Shown here piece by piece: positions 1-5,117 of a stretch of 7,391 bases of DNA. Origin of the DNA: an uncultured Planctomycetaceae bacterium (GTDB lineage Bacteria; Planctomycetota; Planctomycetia; Pirellulales; Pirellulaceae); assembly GCA_903921945.1 (NCBI GenBank), contig CAIXSC010000302.1:1-7391 (forward strand), read 5' to 3'. A program made the position numbers and the translations under genes. The notes below the pieces were generated by a model. It ran no database searches. It saw only the letters and a list, made by a program, of their open reading frames with translations, and had not been told where the DNA came from. Position 1 is the stretch's first letter, and each line of letters opens with the position of its first letter.

Positions 1-54
1 GGCATGGCGCAGGTGTCCAACGGTCTTTTCAATAAGCAGCCGCTGGCGAAGTAA
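1..54 (+). CDS. Alternative: C-terminal tail of a plus-strand gene entering from the left
   Basis: Frame 1 of the plus strand is open from the first base and ends at TAA (52-54), giving 17 residues that finish GLFNKQPLAK. Codon choice looks ordinary for this genome and a perfect 10-bp inverted repeat brackets the stop, as a terminator might. The stretch is too short to recognise. It overlaps the minus-strand frame described for 1-324, so probably only one of the two is real. Confidence 0.2.
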   Translation, partial: GMAQVSNGLFNKQPLAK

Positions 55-324
55 CTCCGCCAGCGGCCGGATGCACCTTAACGTACCCGCGACCAGGATA
101 TCCCTCGTTGGGTTGCGTCCCCGCACAGTCCAACTCCGTTTTTCCTGGTTCCAATCGCCTAAGCCTACGCAGTCGCCGTCCCCAATGTCAAAGTACACTT
201 GGACACCTTGCGACATGCCTCCACAAATCTTGCGGCGACAGCCGCACCCTGCGACTCCTGCGATGGCGACCCACAGGAAACCCAGCAGGACCAAATCATA
301 AGCGTGGCATCCGCCCCTGCGCAA
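1..324 (-). CDS. Possible lipoprotein or membrane-anchored protein, partial (runs off left edge)
   Basis: This minus-strand frame stays open for 108 codons, from a TTG one base after the stop of the transglutaminase-like gene to the window edge. It has no ATG near its start; the first internal ATG is about codon 37. The N-terminus has basic residues (RR), then a hydrophobic run (LVLLGFLWVAIAGVAG) ending in a lipobox-like VAGC, so Cys27 would be the lipidated residue if TTG is the start. The following part is soluble-looking (VYFDIGDGDCVGLGDW, then an Arg/Leu-rich helix). By hand count about two thirds of codons end in G or C. The tight spacing suggests translational coupling to the gene before it. 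I do not recognise a family. No clear Shine-Dalgarno is visible, and the left end competes with an open plus-strand frame ending at 54. The gene is plausible but unproven. Confidence 0.42.
   Translation of the reverse strand, partial: MRRGGCHAYDLVLLGFLWVAIAGVAGCGCRRKICGGMSQGVQVYFDIGDGDCVGLGDWNQEKRSWTVRGRNPTRDILVAGTLRCIRPLAELLRQRLLIEKTVGHLRHA
39..67. repeat. Perfect 10-bp inverted repeat
   Basis: The arms are GCCGCTGGCG (39-48) and CGCCAGCGGC (58-67), separated by 9 bases containing the TAA at 52-54. The GC-rich stem would be stable in RNA from either strand. No T-run follows on either side, so it is not a standard intrinsic terminator. It could be a Rho-type or transcript-end hairpin for a plus-strand gene, or chance within a minus-strand coding region. 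Confidence 0.55.
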
Positions 325-325
325 G

Positions 326-1783
326 TTACTCGTTGAGTAGCTGGCGGACCGTTTCCACCTGCGGGTTGGCGGTGACGCTTTGGGCTTTCACCAGTTCCGG
401 GACATAACGAACGGCGTCTTTGCGTTCCGGCACTTTGAAGTTGTCCCCCTTCTGCAACACCGGGCGGAATTCGGGAATGCCGCCAAAGCTGCGAGTGCCG
501 GCGGCTTGGCACGGGATCCAATGCCCCACCCCCGCGTCATCCACCAAGTAGAACTCGGGGTAGCAGTGATCCGGCACCCAGACCGTGCGCGCGGGAATCT
601 TGTTCGCTCGGCACAACGCGATGAACAGCGAGGAGAGTTCTTCGCAATCACCCCGTTTGTCTTTGTACGCCGCCAGCGCGCCTTTGATCGGCCCCTCGAA
701 GAATTCAACATGCTCTCGGACCCAGTCGTAAATCCGCTCGACCTTCGTCCAAGCGTCGGCGTCGCCTTGATCGGCCCAGACTTCCTTGGCGAGCTTCTGG
801 ATCGTGGGATGGCTGACCTCGATCAGCGGGCTCGGGGCCAGATAAACCCGCACGTCGCGCGGCAGTTTCGCGACATCCGGAAGGCGGAAAACACCCGGAT
901 CGAGCGGCGGGCGAAGCGCCGCGCGATTCACTTCCACGGTAATCAAGGCCGTGGCGGTTTCGCCCGCTCGCAATTTGGGGATCTCGACCACCATTTGCCG
1001 CACGCCACCTTCCAACACGCGATAGGCGACCCGCCGCACGTTTGGCGAGATATCCTCCTTCACCAACTTCACTGTCTGTTCAGGCCAGCTCGTGGGCACC
1101 GGAACCGTGGCCAACATGCCCGTGCATTCGCCGGGCGACTGGATTGTCACGCCGAATTGCCAACGCTGTAGGCGTTGTTCGTCCAAACGCACTCCGTTCT
1201 CCGGTAGCATCGGCGCGGCGGCACCTCCAAGCTCCTTTCCGCCACTCACGGAGGTTTTCGCGGAGTTACCCGCTCCCGCACCCTTAACCGATTTCGTGAC
1301 GCCAAGGCCCCCCGTTCCCTTCTCCGATTTCGAGGTTGCGGCGCCGCCCGCTTCCTTGCCGCCAACGCCCGCCCCTTTCCCATTGCCTTGCACCGCCGTC
1401 CCCTTTCCCGCCTTGTTCGGGCCCAAGCCCGGCAAAAGCGGCGTCGATGGCGTGTCGAACTGGCCACGCGCGATCGTGGGGACGATCGCCAGCAGGACTG
1501 CCAAGCAGACGGCCCCCAAGCTGGAAACAGATGTCTTTGATCCAGCCAAGTTTGAACCGGCTGAGCTCGATCCGGGTAAGCTCGATCCGGCTGAGCTCGA
1601 TCCGGTCAAGTTCGCGGCAAGCATCCAGCGCGTAAGACGCCGACTTATCGCCGCAGGGACATGGGCCGAATCGCGATCGCCGTGACGGGAAAAACCACCA
1701 TTAAGGGCGCTGGCTGGCGTGCGAGCGGGCAGGTGGGCTGACGTGCGGGCAGCGACGAAGCGGGGGGAGCGAGGGTAACGCAT
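326..1783 (-). CDS. Secreted transglutaminase-like (papain-fold) domain protein
   Basis: This is a 485-codon frame with TAA at 326-328. Residues 1-53 are Arg/Ala/His-rich and unlike a protein start; 54-85 form a Ser/Gly/Leu 5-residue repeat; 88-107 are a hydrophobic export segment ending ARG|Q, a plausible signal-peptidase site. Residues 120-190 are a Gly/Lys/Ala-rich linker (GGKEAGGAA near 141, GGKELGGAA near 181). Residues 200-320 are beta-rich, and 325-445 form the transglutaminase core. The nucleophile region is KRGDCEELSSLFIALC with Cys380, followed by IPARTVWV and then His407 in HCYPEFYL. The usual third residue, Asp after a W-x-P motif, is Gln426 in WIPCQAAG, so activity or triad geometry is uncertain. 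Family members act as proteases, amidases or crosslinkers; the substrate here is unknown. The start is uncertain: no good Shine-Dalgarno precedes 1783, and ATG at 1624 (Met54) gives a better secretion signal. No terminator follows the gene. Confidence 0.88.
   Translation of the reverse strand: MRYPRSPRFVAARTSAHLPARTPASALNGGFSRHGDRDSAHVPAAISRRLTRWMLAANLTGSSSAGSSLPGSSSAGSNLAGSKTSVSSLGAVCLAVLLAIVPTIARGQFDTPSTPLLPGLGPNKAGKGTAVQGNGKGAGVGGKEAGGAATSKSEKGTGGLGVTKSVKGAGAGNSAKTSVSGGKELGGAAAPMLPENGVRLDEQRLQRWQFGVTIQSPGECTGMLATVPVPTSWPEQTVKLVKEDISPNVRRVAYRVLEGGVRQMVVEIPKLRAGETATALITVEVNRAALRPPLDPGVFRLPDVAKLPRDVRVYLAPSPLIEVSHPTIQKLAKEVWADQGDADAWTKVERIYDWVREHVEFFEGPIKGALAAYKDKRGDCEELSSLFIALCRANKIPARTVWVPDHCYPEFYLVDDAGVGHWIPCQAAGTRSFGGIPEFRPVLQKGDNFKVPERKDAVRYVPELVKAQSVTANPQVETVRQLLNE
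1546..1620. repeat. 15-bp tandem repeat within the transglutaminase-like gene
   Basis: Three strong units lie at 1561-1575, 1576-1590 and 1591-1605. The first and third are identical (CTGAGCTCGATCCGG); the second differs at three positions at its start. Diverged units flank them at 1546-1560 and 1606-1620. On the coding (minus) strand each unit encodes five residues of the type S-S/L-A/P-G-S, just ahead of the hydrophobic export segment. Confidence 0.85.
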
Positions 1784-2103
1784 CGAAGTCGTTCCAGGGA
1801 TTGGAAGGAAGGGGAGAGGCCGAGCGAGCGGACGCCATCCCGGGCGCCGCGGACCACTTCCATGCGTCGCAATGATCGACTGGCAACCGGGGCGAAGATT
1901 CGCGAAAGCCGGTCACTCATCCTTCCTTGGTTATACCGCGAATGCGGAAAAAACGCCGCGAACCACTCGGGATTCGCGGCGTGTCCACCCAACGCGCGTC
2001 CGGATTACCGGCCGCCTTGGTCGGGGTCATCTGTTTTGCAGGGGAAATCCGGTTTCCAAGCGAACCGTGCCTGACGATCCGCCGACATCCGTGCCGTTGG
2101 CGG
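1784..2103. other. Intergenic region between two minus-strand genes
   Basis: The region holds the intrinsic terminator of the upstream lipoprotein gene (1948-1982) and the leader of the transglutaminase-like gene (1784-1947). A minus-strand AAGGAAGG (1928-1921) lies directly before an ATG (1920-1918) and 7 bases (counted from AAGGA) before a GTG (1916-1914). Each opens a short frame that overlaps the start of the downstream gene out of phase, but neither product looks like a conserved protein. TATAAC (1935-1930, minus) resembles a -10 box but has no matching -35 and lies too close to those starts. I see nothing else in 1983-2103. Confidence 0.5.
1948..1982 (-). terminator. Intrinsic (Rho-independent) terminator of the small lipoprotein gene
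   Basis: Read on the minus strand, a perfect 9-bp stem (CGCCGCGAA / TTCGCGGCG at 1954-1962 and 1973-1981, extended by one A-T pair at 1953/1982) with a 10-base loop is followed immediately by six T residues (1953-1948). This is a textbook intrinsic terminator. It lies about 120 bases downstream of the lipoprotein stop and separates that gene from the transglutaminase-like gene. A second small hairpin (CCGC-GAAT-GCGG, 1936-1947) follows the T-run. Confidence 0.88.
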
Positions 2104-2328
2104 TTACGTGGTCGGTTCGACCGGTCCCGGCAGCACGTTCCGGTTGGTCGGCGTCGGCGCCGGAGTCGGCACGATCGTCGCGCCGTCTTGGAACATCGAA
2201 GGTCCGCAATTCGATTGGCTATAGCCGCACGGATTGCATCGATCCCCCTGTCCCCATCCCAACAACCGGCAACCGCTGGCCGAACCCATCGTCGCCAGTA
2301 CGAGGGCCACCAACAGCATCCTTTTCAT
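2104..2328 (-). CDS. Small Cys- and Pro-rich lipoprotein
   Basis: The 74-residue product starts at ATG (2328-2326) and ends at TAA (2106-2104). The N-terminus MKRMLLVALVLATMGSASGC is a classic lipoprotein signal: two basic residues, a hydrophobic core and the lipobox ASGC, predicting lipidation at Cys20 and anchoring in the envelope. The mature part has Cys31, Cys34 (CNPC) and Cys41, then a Pro/Thr-rich tail (VPTPAPTPTN). The cysteines could form disulfides or hold a metal; neither is shown. I recognise no domain family, and short lipoproteins of this kind are usually annotated as hypothetical. A strong Shine-Dalgarno and a dedicated terminator suggest an efficiently expressed single-gene transcript. 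It is divergent to the hydrolase gene, which starts about 200 bases away. Confidence 0.85.
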   Translation of the reverse strand: MKRMLLVALVLATMGSASGCRLLGWGQGDRCNPCGYSQSNCGPSMFQDGATIVPTPAPTPTNRNVLPGPVEPTT

Positions 2329-2530
2329 GTTTCGAACCTCCCAAAAAAGCTCTTCCTAGCTACTGCGCTTCACGATCGCGTCACGTCACTGCCGCGCACG
2401 ACCCGCGAACGGTCCTCAAAGCCTCGCAACTCTACAACGCCCCTTCCGATGTGCAAATCGTTCCGTTTTTTTCTCAAGCCAAACTGTTAGGCGCGACGAA
2501 CGACGATTCATTGCAAGCTAGATTTCCCAC
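2329..2530. promoter_or_regulatory. Divergent intergenic region, presumed promoters for both directions
   Basis: The 202 bases separate the divergent lipoprotein and hydrolase genes, so promoters for both should lie here. The only minus-strand candidate I can point to is TTGCAC, 16 bases, TAGAGT (about 2455-2428), a weak sigma-70-like match. A run of seven T (2466-2472, plus strand) has no stem before it, so I do not call a terminator. No clear operator or riboswitch structure is seen. Confidence 0.4.
2337..2342 (-). promoter_or_regulatory. Ribosome binding site of the small lipoprotein
   Basis: The minus strand reads GGGAGG, then 8 bases (TTCGAAAC), then ATG. This is one of the two best Shine-Dalgarno matches in the window and fixes the lipoprotein start at 2328. 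Confidence 0.85.
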
Positions 2531-4168
2531 GTGATTCCACCGCAACCTGATTCCACCACCCCGAGCCGCTCGCTGCACATTCGCCCCTTCGCTCCGGGCA
2601 GGATGCCGGACCTCGTTGCGCCCCAACGCCTTTCGCTCACTGACTTTCCCCGGCAAATGCTCGCCGTTGCCGCAGCGAAACTTCCCGCCGGGCCCAGCGC
2701 CGCAGTCGCCACGCTGTCGCTCCTGCTCGTCGCCGCCACCGTGACAACAAGCACATTCGCGCAGATCCCCGGCAGCACCTCCAGCCGCACGAACGCCACC
2801 ATCCATACAGACACCGCTGGCCGCACGGACACCGCTGGCCGCACAGACACCGCTGACCGCACAGACACCGCCGGCCAAACAGGCACCGCCAGCCGCATCA
2901 ACGCCGCCAGTCGCACAATCGCCACGAACGGCCCCGGCACCGGCATAACCACCGAGTCGCCGGCTTCGCTTCCGAAGCATCGGCTCGCACCAGCCTCAAC
3001 GGCTCGCGAGAGTGTCGCCAGTGCCCCGCCTGCGCCCCGCGAAGCCATGGATCAGCGCGACATGACCGGCAATCGCGAGACAAAAGGCATTCGCGACGCG
3101 ACCGGCCCCCATCGCACGACCGACTCGCGCAATCCGACCAAAGCGCAGGGCACGGCTGACGCCCGCGACTCGCTCGACGCCCGTGACACGCTCGACGCCC
3201 GTGACGCGATTGCCCCCCATGACTCGCTGCACTCGCTTGACGCAACCGAGACGGTCAGCGTGGACGTGAAAGGCGTGGAACGCGTCTGGCGGATCCGCAC
3301 CCATGAACTCGAAGATCCCGGTGCTCAACTCCGCACCGACTCGCTTGATATCCAGCGATCGGAGCACGACGAGTGGCTTTCCGCCTCGATCGACGAACTG
3401 CTGAGGGAAGCGGCGCTGCGCCGCACTTTGATCTACGTCCACGGCAATCGCGGGGCCGATGCGCAGGCGGTGGCGCGCGGAGCGGAGCTGGCGCGGCAGT
3501 TGGCCGCTCGGCCCGGCGCGCCCCCGTTTCAAGTTGTCATCTGGTCATGGCCAAGCGCGAAGACACTCCGCGGCCGACGCGACTTTCTCCACAAATCGGA
3601 ACGCACCGATACCGAAGCTTGGTATCTGGCCGGATTGCTCCAGCGATTTCCTTCGGACGCGAACGTCAGCATCCTGGGTTTCAGCTACGGGGCCCGAGTC
3701 GTAACGGGGGCCGCCCAGTGGCTCGCCGGAGGGCGGTTCGAGGACCGCGAACTGCCGATTCTTCGAATCCCGAACGGCGTTCCGCGAACGTCGGTCCGGC
3801 TGCGAGTCGTGCTGGCCGCGCCCGCGATGCATTGGCACTGGATTGGCCAGGACAGCATGCACAACCGGGCGCTCGAGGTGATCGACCGAATGACGATCCT
3901 TTACAACCCATCGGACCCGGCACTTCGCTGGTTCAAGCTGATCTATCCCTGTGAACGCCCGCAAGCGCTCGGCCGCGTGGGCATTAGCGACGAACGGCTC
4001 GGCGCCGCCGCGACTCGCGTGGACCAATGGAATATTGAACCAGCGGTGGGGCGGGCACACGACGAAGAACTGATATTGCGGTCGCCAACGGTGATCGAGT
4101 TGATTGGGGGCGCGTTGATGGACTCGCCGCCTTCCAGCGTCGTTGAACAGGAAGCCGCGAAACGTTAG
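2531..4168 (+). CDS. Secreted alpha/beta hydrolase of the DUF900 type with a long repeat linker
   Basis: The maximal frame starts at GTG 2531 (545 codons, TAG at 4166-4168). No Shine-Dalgarno supports that start. ATG at 2657 (Met43) is likelier, because it gives a signal peptide with Lys50, a hydrophobic core at 56-72 and the cleavage motif TFA|Q near residue 78. Residues 80-240 are a low-complexity linker of hexapeptide repeats. Residues 241-295 lead into the hydrolase fold: TLIYVHGNRG (299-308) is the strand and oxyanion turn, VIWSWPSA (336-343) is the conserved S-W-P-S-A, and LGFSYGARV (382-390) contains the nucleophile elbow with Ser385. Asp462 (YNPSDPAL) and His510 (GRAHDEEL) are the likely rest of the triad. 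The substrate is unknown. The stop lies 10 bases before the aminotransferase start, suggesting co-transcription. Fold assignment is confident; the DUF900 label is somewhat less so. Confidence 0.85.
   Translation: MIPPQPDSTTPSRSLHIRPFAPGRMPDLVAPQRLSLTDFPRQMLAVAAAKLPAGPSAAVATLSLLLVAATVTTSTFAQIPGSTSSRTNATIHTDTAGRTDTAGRTDTADRTDTAGQTGTASRINAASRTIATNGPGTGITTESPASLPKHRLAPASTARESVASAPPAPREAMDQRDMTGNRETKGIRDATGPHRTTDSRNPTKAQGTADARDSLDARDTLDARDAIAPHDSLHSLDATETVSVDVKGVERVWRIRTHELEDPGAQLRTDSLDIQRSEHDEWLSASIDELLREAALRRTLIYVHGNRGADAQAVARGAELARQLAARPGAPPFQVVIWSWPSAKTLRGRRDFLHKSERTDTEAWYLAGLLQRFPSDANVSILGFSYGARVVTGAAQWLAGGRFEDRELPILRIPNGVPRTSVRLRVVLAAPAMHWHWIGQDSMHNRALEVIDRMTILYNPSDPALRWFKLIYPCERPQALGRVGISDERLGAAATRVDQWNIEPAVGRAHDEELILRSPTVIELIGGALMDSPPSSVVEQEAAKR
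2771..2932. repeat. 18-bp tandem repeat (array A) within the hydrolase gene
   Basis: About nine units of 18 bp are present. The best-preserved are 2807-2824, 2825-2842, 2843-2860 and 2861-2878, with consensus ACAGACACCGCTGGCCGC; the units on both sides are progressively degraded. In the gene's frame each unit encodes T-D-T-A-G-R or a variant. The strong DNA identity between central units points to recent slippage or unequal recombination. Confidence 0.9.
3044..3241. repeat. 18-bp repeat (array B) within the hydrolase gene
   Basis: Units at 3158-3175, 3176-3193 and 3194-3211 are nearly identical (GACGCCCG, then C/T, then GAC and a variable end) and encode D-A-R-D-S/T/A-L/I. The same six-residue spacing of an R-D or similar pair extends in degraded form over residues 172-237. 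The core sequence differs from array A but the period is the same. Confidence 0.78.
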
Positions 4169-4178
4169 GTTGAGCGGC

Positions 4179-5102
4179 ATGATCGAACCTTTGGCTTATT
4201 GGAACGGACGATTCGCCCCGTTCTCCCAGGTCTGCCTACCGCCCTACGACGCCGGTTTCGTGCAAGGCACCACGGTCGGCGAACAACTTCGCACGTTCGG
4301 TGGACGGCTGTTCATGCTGGACGAGCATCTCGCGAGGCTGCGCCGGTCGCTCGACGTGATCGGGGTGCGTCCCGCCGTTTCGCTCGGCACGCTCGCCGAG
4401 ATCAGCCGCTCGCTGGCGCGTCACAACCACGCGTTGCTCGCCGACGGCGATGACCTCGGGTTGTCGATCGTGGTGACGCCGGGCGTTTATTCGGCGTTCG
4501 CTTGCGGAGCGCGCGGCGGCCCAACAACGCTCGTGATGACGTATCCGTTGGCTTTCGAACTCTTCGCGTCGTTGTTCGAACGGGGCCAGCCGCTGGTGGT
4601 CACGAGCATCCGCCAAGTTCCGGCCGACTGTTGGCCACCGGAACTCAAGTGCCGCAGCCGCATGCATTATTACCTGGCCGACCGCGAGGCGCGGGAACGC
4701 GAACCGGGGTCGCGAGCGCTGTTGCTTGACCACGACGGATTTGTCACCGAGGCGTCGACCGCCAACGTCGTGGCGTACTTTGCCGGCGAGGGGCTTGTTT
4801 CGCCGCCCAAGGAAAAGATCCTGCCGGGAATCAGCGTCGCGCGGCTCGCCGATATCGCGCGTTCGATCGGCATTGATTTTCACATGCGGCCGTTATCGCC
4901 GGCGGATCTCGCGCGTTCCGACGAACTTTTCCTCACGAGCACTTCGCCGTGCATCGTCCCGTGTACGCGGTTGGATGGCCAACCGATCGGCGATGGCCGG
5001 CCCGGGCCCGTGTTCCGCCGGCTGTTGGAGGCGTGGGGTCGGGATGTGGGCGTGGATATCGCCGCCCAAGCCGCCCGTTTCGCCCACCGCACCAAGAACT
5101 GA
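4179..5102 (+). CDS. Class IV (fold-type IV) PLP-dependent aminotransferase
   Basis: Starting at ATG 4179 the product has 307 residues, the normal length for branched-chain or D-amino-acid aminotransferases and aminodeoxychorismate lyase. An in-frame TTG at 4143 would overlap the hydrolase gene and is less likely. The N-terminal part has NGRFAPFS, then YDAGFVQG and LFMLDEHLARLRRSLD, a family hallmark. Lys157 (ELKCRSRMHYYLA) is the predicted Schiff-base lysine for PLP. Glu191 in VTEASTANV follows 34 residues later and should contact the cofactor ring nitrogen. ILPGISVARL and the C-terminal LDGQPIGDGRPGP complete the pattern. The sequence does not tell me whether the substrate is a branched-chain amino acid, a D-amino acid or aminodeoxychorismate, so no gene symbol is given. 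The enzyme is cytoplasmic. It sits 10 bases after the hydrolase stop and 15 bases before prfC. Confidence 0.93.
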   Translation: MIEPLAYWNGRFAPFSQVCLPPYDAGFVQGTTVGEQLRTFGGRLFMLDEHLARLRRSLDVIGVRPAVSLGTLAEISRSLARHNHALLADGDDLGLSIVVTPGVYSAFACGARGGPTTLVMTYPLAFELFASLFERGQPLVVTSIRQVPADCWPPELKCRSRMHYYLADREAREREPGSRALLLDHDGFVTEASTANVVAYFAGEGLVSPPKEKILPGISVARLADIARSIGIDFHMRPLSPADLARSDELFLTSTSPCIVPCTRLDGQPIGDGRPGPVFRRLLEAWGRDVGVDIAAQAARFAHRTKN

Positions 5103-5117
5103 GGCCGCTGCCAACGC

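Noticed and set aside
71..407. Plus-strand frames at 71-301 and 108-407
   Set aside because: The translations are Pro/Arg/Ser-rich with no domain or signal, and they run opposite the better-looking minus-strand frame and the end of the transglutaminase-like gene.
380..1171. Long plus-strand open frame (263 codons) opposite the transglutaminase-like gene
   Set aside because: It is antisense to a gene with clear motifs. In GC-rich codon-biased DNA the opposite strand often stays open, and the translation shows no recognisable domain.
1645..1992. Minus-strand frames starting at or near 1992, 1920 and 1916, with AAGGAAGG just upstream of the latter two
   Set aside because: The ATG at 1920 is directly abutted to the AAGGAAGG, and the GTG at 1916 gives a Pro/Ser/Arg-rich product without protein-like features. 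Both overlap the transglutaminase-like gene out of frame. A leader peptide cannot be excluded but is not supported.
2461..2475. Plus-strand terminator at the run of seven T
   Set aside because: No stable stem precedes the T-run and no plus-strand gene ends nearby.
2474..3048. Minus-strand frames with striking Val/Ala repeats opposite the hydrolase linker
   Set aside because: The repeats are simply the antisense reading of the 18-bp array. The plus-strand frame continues into an intact hydrolase domain.
2771..3241. CRISPR array
   Set aside because: The units are contiguous 18-bp direct repeats without unique spacers and stay in frame with a protein, so this is a coding tandem repeat.
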